A DNA stretch of 64,000 bases, from the NCBI RefSeq assembly GCF_015160855.1, contig NZ_CP063373.1:3162001-3226000 (forward strand), given 5' to 3'. The translations under genes were made by a program, and so were the position numbers. A model generated the notes under the pieces. It saw nothing but the letters and a program-made list of their open reading frames with translations, searched no databases and was not told the DNA's origin. This DNA is from Streptomyces ferrugineus. Its GTDB lineage: Bacteria; Actinomycetota; Actinomycetes; Streptomycetales; Streptomycetaceae. This document shows, one piece after another, positions 8,445-16,697 of the stretch (position 1 is its first letter; every line of letters starts with the position of its first letter).

Positions 8445-8460
8445 CTTAGGTTTACCTAAG
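8445..8460. promoter_or_regulatory. Iron box (DmdR1/DtxR-type operator)
   Basis: A perfect inverted repeat, CTTAGG-TTTA-CCTAAG, 23 bp upstream of the siderophore-interacting gene. It matches the core of the actinobacterial iron box (TTAGGTTAGGCTAACCTAA). Further TTAG at 8461 extends the similarity. Confidence 0.85.
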
Positions 8461-8592
8461 TTAGCACCTCCGTCCGGCGAATGCCGCTATGAACGTTCAT
8501 GAAAAGGGGCATGTCGCGCACGCACGGAACGAATTCCCCACGTCACGAGCCCCATGCACGCGATCGTGACGCGGTTCACGCCCCCGGCGATC

Positions 8593-9522
8593 TCACGCCC
8601 CCAGCGTCACGAGCAGCCGCTGCAGCGACCCGCCCAGCCCCCAGCGCATCGCCAGTTCGTCCAGCCCCGCCGCATCCCGGGGTGTGTGCGGCAGCGTGGT
8701 GTCCACGTCGGGCAGTGGAACGTCGTGCGCCACCCGCACGACCCTCGGCGCGACGGCGACGTACGGCCGCGACTCGTCCAGCCGCTTGCGCTGCGAGGGC
8801 GTGAGCTTCGCCTTGGGGTCGTCGACCGCCGCCATGATCCCGGCCAGGTCGCCGAACTCGGCCAGCAGCTTCGCGGCCGTCTTCTCCCCGATCCCGGGCA
8901 CGCCCGGCAGACCGTCGCTCGGGTCGCCCCGCAGCAGCGCCAGATCCGCGTACCCCCGGCCGTCGACGCCGTACTTCTCGCGCAGCCACGCCTCGTCGGT
9001 GAGCTGGAGGGTGCCGACGCCCTTGAGCGGGTAGAGCACCCGCACCCCGCGCTCGTCGTCCACGAGCTGGTACAGGTCGCGGTCCCCGGTGACGATGTCG
9101 ACCGGGCCCTTCGCGCGCGCCGTGAACGTGCCGATCACGTCGTCCGCCTCGTACCCCTCGACGCCCACGCGCGCGATGCCGAGCGCGTCCAGGACGGACT
9201 CGATGACCGGCACCTGCGGCGACAGCGTGTCGGGCACCTCCTCCTCGTCCGGACCCGCCGCGTGCTCCTCGGCGACCCGGTGCGCCTTGTAGGAGGGGAT
9301 CAGCTCGACCCGCCACTGGGGCCGCCAGTCGGCGTCCATGCAGGCCACCAGCGCGTCCGGCCGGTGGTCCCTGACCAGGCGGTCGATGAAGTCGAGGAGC
9401 CCGCGCACGGCGTTCACCGGCGTGCCGTCCGGGGCCTTCACGGAGTCCGGGACGCCGAAATAGGCGCGGAAGTACAGCGAGGCGGTGTCGAGGAGCATCA
9501 GTCGTCCGGTCACGCCACGCAT
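8593..9522 (-). CDS. 5'-3' exonuclease (PIN/FEN-like domain, Pol I N-terminus homologue)
   Basis: A 309-residue stand-alone 5'-3' exonuclease, related to the N-terminal nuclease of DNA polymerase I and to XNI. It shows MLLDTASLYFRAYF near the start, the acidic cluster YEADDVIGTF and TGDRDLYQLV of the two-metal site, and the helix-3-turn motif GDPSDGLPGVPGIGEKTAAKLL that binds DNA. The start is uncertain: ATG 9522, ATG 9525 and GTG 9513 are all possible and no strong ribosome site separates them. It reads toward the iron-regulated gene but is separated from it by that gene's operator, so the two are probably not co-regulated. Likely role: removal of flaps or RNA primers. Confidence 0.9.
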   Translation of the reverse strand: MRGVTGRLMLLDTASLYFRAYFGVPDSVKAPDGTPVNAVRGLLDFIDRLVRDHRPDALVACMDADWRPQWRVELIPSYKAHRVAEEHAAGPDEEEVPDTLSPQVPVIESVLDALGIARVGVEGYEADDVIGTFTARAKGPVDIVTGDRDLYQLVDDERGVRVLYPLKGVGTLQLTDEAWLREKYGVDGRGYADLALLRGDPSDGLPGVPGIGEKTAAKLLAEFGDLAGIMAAVDDPKAKLTPSQRKRLDESRPYVAVAPRVVRVAHDVPLPDVDTTLPHTPRDAAGLDELAMRWGLGGSLQRLLVTLGA

Positions 9523-9709
9523 CATGCCGTACCGCACTGACAGCGGCCCTGGGTGAGCCTCCCGTCGCGGTGCGTGGCGGGCCTGTGGCCTGGACCACTT
9601 GTGCGTTTGTGTACAGGGAAGCAGGGCAGGCGGGCCTGCGGAGTGGCGCCCCCTGCGCAACTGTTGCGTCAGTCGCTCCCATCATTTGCCGTCGAGACAA
9701 GAGGTACCC

Positions 9710-10786
9710 GTGTCATCCAGGCTTGAGGCCGACCATCTGTACAAGGTGTTCGGCAGACGACCGGACGAGGCCGTCGAGCGGCTCCGTCACGGAGCCGACC
9801 GTGAGGAGCTGCGCGCCGACGGCACCACCGCCGCCGTGATCGACGCCTCCTTCACCGTCGAACCCGGTCAGATCTTCGTCGTCATGGGCCTGTCCGGATC
9901 CGGCAAGTCCACGCTGCTGCGCATGCTCAACGGGCTCCTGGAGCCGACCGCGGGTCACGTCCGCTTCGACGGCCAGGACCTGACCGCCATCGGCGACCGC
10001 GAGCTGCGCGAGGTCCGGGCGAGGAAGATCAGCATGGTCTTCCAGCACTTCGCGCTGTTCCCGCACCGCAGCGTCCTGGAGAACGCCGCCTACGGCCTCG
10101 CCGTCCAGGGCGTGCCGCGCGCCGAGCGCGAGAAGCGTGCCGCCGAGGCCCTGGAGCTGTGCGGCCTGGGCGGCTGGGAGAAGTCCTGGCCCGACGAGCT
10201 GTCCGGCGGCATGCAGCAGCGCGTGGGCCTCGCCCGCGCCCTCGCCACCGACGCCGACCTGCTGCTGATGGACGAGTCCTTCAGTGCGCTCGACCCGCTG
10301 ATCCGCCGTGACATGCAGGACCAGCTGCTCCAGCTGCAGCAGACCCTGAAGAAGACGATCGTCTTCATCACCCACGACCTGAACGAGGCCATGCGCCTGG
10401 GCGACCGCATCGCCGTCATGCGCGACGGCCGCATCGTGCAGACCGGCACCGCCGAGGACATCCTCCTGCGCCCGGCCGACGACTACGTGGCCTCCTTCAT
10501 CCAGGACGTCGACCGCTCCCGCGTGCTGACCGCGGGCGCCCTGATGGACACCTCGGTCACCGCCGACGCCCCGCTGTGCACCTGTGAGACCGCGACCAGC
10601 GAGACGCCGTTCGTGGAACTGTGCGCGATCAGCGCCCGGCTGTCGCACCGCGTCTCGGTCGTGGACGACGACCACAAGGTCATCGGCGTCGTGCCGCGGC
10701 AGCGCCTGATCGGCTTCCTCGGCGACGAGGCTGCCGAGCCGGCGCCCTGCGACCACCCGGAGGACAGGGTGATCGCCCGTGCCTAG
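9710..10786 (+). CDS. Glycine betaine/proline ABC importer, ATP-binding subunit
   Basis: A 358-residue ProV/OpuAA-type ATPase. Walker A is GLSGSGKSTLL, the signature is ELSGGMQQRVGLARA, and Walker B is LLLMDESFSALDP, followed by the switch His in FITHDLNEAM. After the nucleotide-binding domain comes a C-terminal extension of about 90 residues containing a CBS-like segment (HRVSVVDDDHKVIGVVPRQRLIGFL), as in OpuA, where it senses ionic strength. Start GTG 9710 has AGAGGT upstream; the longer frame from 9599 is not credible. The stop overlaps the next gene by 8 nt. Likely function is uptake of compatible solutes under osmotic stress. Confidence 0.93.
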   Translation: MSSRLEADHLYKVFGRRPDEAVERLRHGADREELRADGTTAAVIDASFTVEPGQIFVVMGLSGSGKSTLLRMLNGLLEPTAGHVRFDGQDLTAIGDRELREVRARKISMVFQHFALFPHRSVLENAAYGLAVQGVPRAEREKRAAEALELCGLGGWEKSWPDELSGGMQQRVGLARALATDADLLLMDESFSALDPLIRRDMQDQLLQLQQTLKKTIVFITHDLNEAMRLGDRIAVMRDGRIVQTGTAEDILLRPADDYVASFIQDVDRSRVLTAGALMDTSVTADAPLCTCETATSETPFVELCAISARLSHRVSVVDDDHKVIGVVPRQRLIGFLGDEAAEPAPCDHPEDRVIARA

Positions 10787-12602
10787 GCTGCGTCTCGGCG
10801 ACTGGGTCGACTCCGGAGTGGACTGGCTGGTCGCCCACATGGGCTGGCTCTTCGACGCGATCAAGGCGGTCGTGGAGGGCATGTACGACGGCGTCAACGC
10901 CGTCCTGACGGCCCCCGAGCCGCTGCTCCTCGCGGGCATCCTCGCCGTGCTCGCCTGGTGGCTGCGCGGCCTGGTCGCGGGCGTCCTCGCCTTCGGCGGC
11001 TTCGCGCTGATCGACTCACTCGACCTGTGGGACCGGGCCATGTCGACGCTGGCCCTCGTGCTCGTCGCCACCCTCATCGCGCTGGTGCTCTCGATCCCGC
11101 TCGGCATCTGGGCGGCCCGCTCCAAGGCGGTCAGCGCGGCCGTACGGCCCGTCCTGGACCTGCTCCAGACGATGCCGTCGATGGTGCTGCTGATCCCGGC
11201 CATCCTCTTCTTCGGCCTTGGCACCGCCGCCGGCGTGATCGCCACCCTGATCTTCGCGCTCGCCCCCGGCGTCCGCATGACCGAGCTCGGCATCCGCCAG
11301 GTCGACGCCGAACTGGTCGAGGCGGCGGAGGCCTTCGGCACCGCGCCCCGGGACACCCTGCTGCGGGTCCAGCTGCCGCTCGCGCTGCCCACGATCATGG
11401 CCGGCATCAACCAGGTGATCATGCTGAGCCTGTCGATGGTCGTCATCGCCGGCATGGTCGGCACCGGCGGCCTCGGCGGCGCGGTCAACGAGGCCATCGG
11501 CCAGCTCGACATCGGCTTCGGCTTCGAGGCGGGCGTCGGCATCGTGGTCCTCGCCATCTACCTGGACCGCATCACCGGCGCGCTCGGCGCCCAGATCTCC
11601 CCGCTCGGCCGTCGTGCCGCCGCCAAGGCCCGCGCCGCGGGCGGCGTCAAGGTCTGGAACTACCGTCCCCGCCCCGTCGTCGCGGTCGCCGGCGTGGCCG
11701 CCCTGGCCCTCGTCGCGGGCGGCCTGGGCGTCTTCGGCCCCTCCGCCGGCACCGCCGAGGCCTCCGCCACGAACGTCGGCAAGGGCAAGGAGATCAAGAT
11801 CGGCTACATCCCGTGGGACGAGGGCATCGCCTCGACGTACCTCTGGAAGGAGCTGCTGGAGCGGCGCGGCTTCAAGGTCACGACCACCCAGTACGCCGCG
11901 GGCCCCCTCTACACCGGCGTCGCCACCGGCCAGCTCGACTTCCAGACGGACGCCTGGCTGCCCACCACCCACGCCGAGTACTGGAAGAAGTACGGGAACC
12001 GGCTCGACGACCTCGGCTCCTGGTACGGCCCGACCTCGCTGGAGCTCACCGTCCCCTCGTACATGAAGGACGTGAACTCCCTGGAGGACCTCAAGAACAA
12101 GTCCGCCGAGTTCAAGGGCAAGATCGTCGGCATCGAGCCGAGCGCCGGAATGATGGGCCTGCTCAAGGACAAGGTGCTCAAGGAGTACGGCCTCGAGGAC
12201 TCGTACGAGGTCGTGGACGGCTCGACACCCGCGATGCTGGCCGAGCTCAAGCGCGCGTACGCCAAGAAGCAGCCCATCGTCGTCACGCTGTGGTCGCCGC
12301 ACTGGGCGTACAGCGACTACGACCTGAAGAAGCTCGAGGACCCCAAGGGCGCCTGGGGCAAGGGCGACGGCGTGCACACCCTGGCCCGCAAGGGCTTCGC
12401 CGACGACAACCCCCAGGTCGGCAAGTGGCTGAAGGACTTCTCCATGACCGAGAAGCAGCTCACCGGCCTGGAGTCCCAGATCACCAAGGCCGGCAAGGGC
12501 AAGGAACAGGACGCCGTGCGCACCTGGCTGAAGCGGAACCCGGGTCTGCTGGACAAGTGGGCTCCGGTCCCCGGATCGGACAAGAGCCAGGCGGCCGGGT
12601 GA
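10779..12602 (+). CDS. Glycine betaine ABC importer, fused permease and binding protein
   Basis: A 607-residue protein joining two subunits. Residues about 1-285 form a ProW-type permease: several hydrophobic helices and the coupling segment ELVEAAEAFGTAPRDTLLRVQLPLALP. After one further membrane helix (about 298-318, RPVVAVAGVAALALVAGGL) comes an extracellular OpuAC-type binding domain (about 330-600; IKIGYIPWDEGIASTYLWKELL, then TQYAAGPLYTGVATGQLDFQTDAWLP). Tryptophans such as W in DAWLP and SPHWAYS fit the aromatic cage for quaternary ammonium. The start GTG 10779 is inside the ATPase gene, implying coupled translation. This ProW-ProX fusion is known in other Gram-positives. Confidence 0.93.
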   Translation: MPRLRLGDWVDSGVDWLVAHMGWLFDAIKAVVEGMYDGVNAVLTAPEPLLLAGILAVLAWWLRGLVAGVLAFGGFALIDSLDLWDRAMSTLALVLVATLIALVLSIPLGIWAARSKAVSAAVRPVLDLLQTMPSMVLLIPAILFFGLGTAAGVIATLIFALAPGVRMTELGIRQVDAELVEAAEAFGTAPRDTLLRVQLPLALPTIMAGINQVIMLSLSMVVIAGMVGTGGLGGAVNEAIGQLDIGFGFEAGVGIVVLAIYLDRITGALGAQISPLGRRAAAKARAAGGVKVWNYRPRPVVAVAGVAALALVAGGLGVFGPSAGTAEASATNVGKGKEIKIGYIPWDEGIASTYLWKELLERRGFKVTTTQYAAGPLYTGVATGQLDFQTDAWLPTTHAEYWKKYGNRLDDLGSWYGPTSLELTVPSYMKDVNSLEDLKNKSAEFKGKIVGIEPSAGMMGLLKDKVLKEYGLEDSYEVVDGSTPAMLAELKRAYAKKQPIVVTLWSPHWAYSDYDLKKLEDPKGAWGKGDGVHTLARKGFADDNPQVGKWLKDFSMTEKQLTGLESQITKAGKGKEQDAVRTWLKRNPGLLDKWAPVPGSDKSQAAG

Positions 12603-12625
12603 CCTGACAGTCCCGGGCCGTCACC

Positions 12626-12681
12626 CGAGGGGTGGGTCACGCCGTACGTTTTTCCCCTCCGTACGGCGGACCCACCCCTCG
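12626..12681. terminator. Strong hairpin terminator after the betaine importer
   Basis: A 22-bp stem with one unpaired A: arms at 12626-12648 and 12660-12681, beginning CGAGGGGTGGGTC and ending GACCCACCCCTCG. The loop is T-rich (TTTTTCCCCTC). One of the strongest hairpins in the window. Confidence 0.85.
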
Positions 12682-13130
12682 CGGCATGTCCGCATAGTCA
12701 CCCGGCATGCCTACGAAAAGGATCCGGCCAACCACGCAGCGCTATCCCACCACCCGAGCCGGGGTGCGCGAACTCCCCACGGCCGGACTCGACTTCCGGA
12801 CCGGGTACTCGGTTCTCCGGGACCCTCCGACCAGGCCCGCCGGTCGCGGCGGACGCGGGAACACGGGGGAGTGCCGGAGCATTGAACAGAACAGGGGTGT
12901 TCGCGTACTGAGCGGTGGTCAGGGCGTCGCGGGGGCGCCGGGCGGATCCCGGGAGCCGATCCGCTGGCGCGAACCGATGGGTCGAAGTCCCCCCGATGTG
13001 TCGTCGATGTGACGGGCGCATGAAACGGTTTGCCGAACATGCGTAGGGTGCAGAGAACTCAACAGAAGGTGTGCGCCGAACGGTGGGCGCGAGGACAGTG
13101 GACCGACGAGCGAAGGAGGGAGCCGGAGCG
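12682..13130 (+). other. Intergenic region before the XRE regulator
   Basis: About 450 bp. Frames exist on both strands (for example 12707-13012) but have no family resemblance or good ribosome site. A TAGGGT hexamer at 13044 is the best -10 candidate for the regulator. I see no other structure. Confidence 0.4.
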
Positions 13131-13700
13131 ATGGGCGACCACAAAGAACAGCCCCTTCGGGTGGGCGCCGCCGTGCGACGGCGACGCCGCGCACTGGACC
13201 TCACCCTCGCCGTCGTGGCCGAACGCAGCGGCCTGTCGGTGCCCTTCCTGAGCCAGGTCGAGAACGACCGGGCACGCCCCAGCCGAAGCTCCCTGGAGAA
13301 GGTCGCCGACGCGCTGCGCACGACCGCCGTCGAACTCCTCGCCGCCGCCGACCCGGCGTGCAGCGTCGACGTCGTGCGGGCCGACACCACCGAACTGGCG
13401 CCGGAGCCGCGGGCGCGGTCCCTGGTGCGCGGTCACCATCAGATGCACGCCTCGGAGTTCACCGGCGACCATGACGCGGGCCGCGAATTCCAGTACCGCA
13501 ACGACCAGTTGATGTACGTCGCCGACGGCGGTGTGGAGATCGAGGCGGAGGGCCGCGCCTATCGCCTGGGCCGCGGCGACACCCTGTACCTCACCGGCGG
13601 GGTCCGCCACCGCTGGCGGGCGACCGTGCCGGACACGCGCGTGGTCGTCGTCGCGGTGGCGGAGCACATCGAGGCGGTCCGGGACCGGCCGGGGCGCTGA
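13131..13700 (+). CDS. XRE-family regulator with cupin domain
   Basis: A 189-residue transcription factor. Residues about 8-70 are an XRE helix-turn-helix (RRRRALDLTLAVVAERSGLS, then PFLSQVENDRARPSRSSLEKV). Residues about 105-185 are a small cupin (EFQYRNDQLMYVADGGVEIE, YRLGRGDTLYLTGGVRHRWR) that may bind a small ligand. Such regulators often control amine or amino-acid metabolism. ATG 13131 follows GGAGGG at 13115-13120. The stop codon overlaps the next start by one base (TGATG), so it is co-translated with the metal-receptor gene. Confidence 0.9.
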   Translation: MGDHKEQPLRVGAAVRRRRRALDLTLAVVAERSGLSVPFLSQVENDRARPSRSSLEKVADALRTTAVELLAAADPACSVDVVRADTTELAPEPRARSLVRGHHQMHASEFTGDHDAGREFQYRNDQLMYVADGGVEIEAEGRAYRLGRGDTLYLTGGVRHRWRATVPDTRVVVVAVAEHIEAVRDRPGR

Positions 13701-14419
13701 TGCGCGTCGTCTCCCTGGTGCCGTCCCTGACGGAGGCCGTGGCCGTCTCGGCCCCCGGCGCCCTGGTGGGCGCCACCGACTGGTGCGACCACCCTGCAGG
13801 CCTGGACGTCACCCGCGTCGGCGGCACCAAGAACCCCAAGGTCGAGAGGATTCTCGCGCTCGCGCCCGACCTGGTGATCGCCAACGAGGAGGAGAACCGC
13901 GAGATGGACCTCACCGCCCTGCGCGCGGCCGGCGTCGAGGTCCTGGTGACGGAGGTACGGGACGTACCGCAGGCCTTCGCCGAGCTGGCCCGGGTGCTGG
14001 GCGCCTGCGGGGTGACGGCACGCCCGCGGTGGCTGGACGAGGCGGAGGAGACGTGGTCGTCGCCGCCGGTCCCGGAGCACCGTACGACGGCCGTGGTCCC
14101 GATCTGGCGGCGCCCCTGGATGGTGCTGGGCCGCGACACCTTCGCGGGCGACGTCCTGGCCCGCCTCGGCGTGGACCACCTGTACACCACGCACGAGGAC
14201 CGCTACCCCCGCATCCCTCTGGAGGACCTGCGGGCGGCGGCCCCGGACGTCGTGGTCCTCCCCGACGAGCCGTACCGCTTCACCGCGGACGACGGCCCGG
14301 AGGCGTTCCCGGGCCTGCCCTGCGCACTGGTCAGCGGACGGCACCTGACGTGGTACGGCCCGTCACTGGCCGAGGCGCCACGGGTGCTGACGCGGGCCCT
14401 GCGAGCAGCGCGCCGCTGA
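13700..14419 (+). CDS. Helical-backbone metal receptor (BtuF-like), apparently cytoplasmic
   Basis: A 239-residue protein with the fold of class III ABC binding proteins (RVVSLVPSLTEAV at the N-terminus, RVGGTKNPKVERILALAPDLVIANEEENR, and a C-terminal VSGRHLTWYGPSL). Homologues bind cobalamin or iron complexes, but there is no signal peptide or lipobox, so it is predicted to stay in the cytosol. It is translationally coupled to the XRE-cupin regulator and no ABC permease is adjacent, so a direct transport role is doubtful. Its last 89 nt overlap the convergent transporter gene. Confidence 0.8.
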   Translation: MRVVSLVPSLTEAVAVSAPGALVGATDWCDHPAGLDVTRVGGTKNPKVERILALAPDLVIANEEENREMDLTALRAAGVEVLVTEVRDVPQAFAELARVLGACGVTARPRWLDEAEETWSSPPVPEHRTTAVVPIWRRPWMVLGRDTFAGDVLARLGVDHLYTTHEDRYPRIPLEDLRAAAPDVVVLPDEPYRFTADDGPEAFPGLPCALVSGRHLTWYGPSLAEAPRVLTRALRAARR

Positions 14420-15470
14420 ACAGCCCGCGGCTGGTGTGGACGGCCACGACGGCCCAGGCGCCGACGAGCACGGCGTACAGCCCGACGGCGAGCCCGTCGT
14501 ACACGACGAGCCCGGTGTGCCGGGCCAGCGCCTCGGCGCCGGTGACACAGGTGCCGACCGGGAAGGTGAACGCCCACCAGGTCATCGCGAACCGCATGCC
14601 GTGCCGTCGGGCCCGCAGCACATGGGCGGTGGCGAGCCCGAACCACAGCAGCGCGAACCCCATGACGGGCACGCCGTACAGCACCGCGAGAATCCCGAAC
14701 CCCCCGCCGTACGGTGCCCCAACCACCCCCGGGGCGACGTCCGCGAACGTGCCGACGGCGGTGGTGGACTGCCCGAGCGGCCCCAGCACGAGAAACAGCG
14801 ACGGGGTGAGGACGAGGGGCAGCGGTCCGCCGGTGATCAGCCGGGCGAAGACCAGCGGCAGCATCAGCAGCGTGGCGAGCAGACTGAGCCCGAACATCGC
14901 GACACAGGCGAGCAGCAGCGTCTCCCGGGCCTGCCCGGGCGGCAGCTGCGGCACCAGCAGCGGGCCGAGCGCGGCGGACACCATGGGCGCGACGAGCGGC
15001 AGCAGCCATACGGGCGTGGCCTGCGAGGGCTCGATGCGATGGCGTACGGCCATGAGGTACGGCACGGCCAGGGCGGCCGCCAGCCCGATGGCCGTACCGG
15101 CGGTGAACAGCACGGCGTCGAGTGCGACCGCCGCTCGGGCCCCGATCCAGTCCTCGCCGACGGTGACGGCACCGCCGCCGACGGCCAGCAGCGCCATGGA
15201 CAGACAGCCGTAGAAGGGCGCCATGGCCGGGTCGAGGAGGTGGGCGCGGGCCTGTGCGCGATGGTGGGTCCAGTGCCGGGCGCGGGCGGCGAGCAAGGCG
15301 ACGAGCAGGACGAGGGAGAGGGCCCACACGGTGGTGCAGGCGGTGCGCAGGCCGGGGAGGCGGAGCGGCAGTCCGGCTCCGGCGGTGGCGACGGCGGCGG
15401 TGCCCATGACGGCGGCGTACCAGTTGGGTCCGAGGTGACGGACGCCGAGGCGGCGGGTGGCGGTGACCAT
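14331..15470 (-). CDS. TDT-family transporter (tellurite-resistance/dicarboxylate, SLAC1-like)
   Basis: A 379-residue membrane protein with about ten hydrophobic helices, beginning LGPNWYAAVMGTAAVATAGAG, the conserved first-helix pattern of the TehA/SLAC1/Mae1 family. MRFAMTWWAFTFPVGTCVTG near the C-terminus is also family-typical. Members export or take up C4-dicarboxylates, sulfite or other anions; the substrate here is not clear. Start ATG 15470 is chosen because the family N-terminus begins just after it; the open frame extends much further upstream into lysR. It is transcribed divergently from a LysR regulator 70 bp away, its likely controller. Its 3' end overlaps the metal-receptor gene by 89 bp. 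Confidence 0.88.
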   Translation of the reverse strand: MVTATRRLGVRHLGPNWYAAVMGTAAVATAGAGLPLRLPGLRTACTTVWALSLVLLVALLAARARHWTHHRAQARAHLLDPAMAPFYGCLSMALLAVGGGAVTVGEDWIGARAAVALDAVLFTAGTAIGLAAALAVPYLMAVRHRIEPSQATPVWLLPLVAPMVSAALGPLLVPQLPPGQARETLLLACVAMFGLSLLATLLMLPLVFARLITGGPLPLVLTPSLFLVLGPLGQSTTAVGTFADVAPGVVGAPYGGGFGILAVLYGVPVMGFALLWFGLATAHVLRARRHGMRFAMTWWAFTFPVGTCVTGAEALARHTGLVVYDGLAVGLYAVLVGAWAVVAVHTSRGLFSGALLAGPASAPVAPRPVTGRTTSGAVR

Positions 15471-15526
15471 GTGCTGAGGGTCGCTGCGGGGTTCGGCTCC
15501 CACCAGGGAGTTTGCCTCTATGACGA

Positions 15527-15543
15527 CATAAACTGCACTTATG
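15527..15543. promoter_or_regulatory. Candidate LysR operator / leaderless promoter
   Basis: CATAA-N7-TTATG inverted repeat in the 70-bp divergent region; its right arm includes the lysR start codon. A TAAACT hexamer (15529-15534) ends 6 nt before ATG 15541, so lysR may be transcribed without a leader. Confidence 0.45.
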
Positions 15544-16464
15544 GCAGAGGCGGCGGAGGGGCAGTTTCGCGCGGGTTCCCTGGCACATCGCGTCCCGGAT
15601 CTCGGCGCGCTGGAGCTGCTGCTGGCGGTGGCGCGGCTCGGGAGTCTCGGTGGGGCGGCGCGTGAGCTGGGGATCACCCAGCCGGCGGCGAGCAGTCGGA
15701 TCCGGTCGATGGAACGGCAGCTCGGGGTGGCGCTGGTGGACCGGTCACCGCGGGGCTCGCGGCTGACGGACGCCGGGGCGCTGGTGACGGACTGGGCGCG
15801 GCGGATCGTGGAGGCGGCGGAGGCGTTCGACGCGGGGGCGCAGGCGCTCAGGGACCGGCGGGACTCGCGGTTGCGGGTGGCGGCGAGCATGACGATCGCG
15901 GAGTATCTGCTGCCGGGGTGGCTGCTCGCGCTGCGGGCACAGCGGCCGGACACGGCGGTGTCGCTGCTGGCGGGGAACTCGGCGGCGGTCGCCGAGCGGC
16001 TGCTCGCGGACGAGGCGGACCTGGGGTTCGTGGAGGGGCTGACGGTGCCGACGGGGCTGGACTCGGTCGTCATCGCCCACGACAACCTGATCGTGGTGAC
16101 CGCGCCGGCGCATCTGTGGTCCCGTCGCCGTCGTCCGCTGGAGGCGTCGGAACTGGCGGCGACGCCGCTGATCCTCCGGGAGACGGGCTCGGGGACGCGG
16201 CAGGTCCTGGACGCGGCGCTGGGCGGCCTGGCCCGCCCGCTGATCGAACTGTCGTCGACCACGGCGGTGAAGGCGGCGGCGGTGAGCGGGGCGGGGCCGG
16301 CGGTGCTGAGCGAACTGGCTGTCGGTGAGGAACTGGCGATGCGGCGGCTGGTGAGCGTGCCGGTGGCGGGCGTGTCGCTGGCGCGGGACCTGCGGGCGGT
16401 GTGGCCGACGGGCCATCGCCCGGTGGGCCCGGCACGAGACCTGCTGTCGCTGACGCGGGGGTAG
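15541..16464 (+). CDS. LysR-family transcriptional regulator
   Basis: A 307-residue LysR protein. The N-terminal winged helix is at about residues 21-80 (LELLLAVARLGSLGGAARELG, ITQPAASSRIRSMERQLGVALVDRS), followed by the linker helix and a periplasmic-binding-like effector domain (RLRVAASMTIAEYLLPGWL onward). It is divergent from the TDT transporter, the classic arrangement for autoregulation and control of the neighbour. No ribosome site precedes ATG 15541, in line with a leaderless message. The effector is unknown. The large composite inverted repeat follows directly after the stop. Confidence 0.92.
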   Translation: MAEAAEGQFRAGSLAHRVPDLGALELLLAVARLGSLGGAARELGITQPAASSRIRSMERQLGVALVDRSPRGSRLTDAGALVTDWARRIVEAAEAFDAGAQALRDRRDSRLRVAASMTIAEYLLPGWLLALRAQRPDTAVSLLAGNSAAVAERLLADEADLGFVEGLTVPTGLDSVVIAHDNLIVVTAPAHLWSRRRRPLEASELAATPLILRETGSGTRQVLDAALGGLARPLIELSSTTAVKAAAVSGAGPAVLSELAVGEELAMRRLVSVPVAGVSLARDLRAVWPTGHRPVGPARDLLSLTRG

Positions 16465-16470
16465 TTACCT

Positions 16471-16686
16471 CGCCCCCGCCGCCCCTACCCATTCCCGTCC
16501 CCTGGGGGCTGCCGCCCCCAGACCCCCGCTTCGGCCCTGAACGGGCCTTGTCCTCAAACGCCGGACGGGCTGAAAATCCAGCCCCTCCGGCGTTTGAGGA
16601 GCGGGGGTCCAGGGGGCGGAGCCCCCTGGCGGGGTCGAAGGGGCGGAGCCCCTGGGGGACGGGAATGGGTAGGGGCGGCGGGGGCG
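16471..16686. repeat. Composite inverted repeat of about 216 bp (Streptomyces TTTGAGGA-type element)
   Basis: Nested palindromes fill the gap between two convergent genes. The outer arms are a perfect 31-bp pair at 16471-16501 and 16656-16686. The inner arms are TCCTCAAACGCCGG (16551-16564) and CCGGCGTTTGAGGA (16587-16600), enclosing GGGCTG/CAGCCC. A further G/C-rich pair lies between (CCCCCAGACCCCCGCT against AGCGGGGGTCCAGGGGG). As RNA it would fold into one long cruciform-like hairpin in either direction, so it can terminate both genes. Similar GGCGTTTGAGG-containing repeats are scattered between genes of many Streptomyces. No transposase is present, so mobility, if any, would be in trans. 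Confidence 0.88.
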
Positions 16687-16697
16687 CGATCCTGCCG

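Noticed and set aside
9713..11557. 614-codon minus-strand frame across the betaine importer
   Set aside because: Shadow of the ABC ATPase and permease genes; no domain resemblance.
12707..13012. 101-codon frame between the betaine importer and the XRE regulator
   Set aside because: No recognisable domain and poor third-position GC pattern; no ribosome site.
16471..16686. Ends of an insertion sequence
   Set aside because: The arms are only about 150 bp apart and enclose no transposase; treated as a repeat/terminator.
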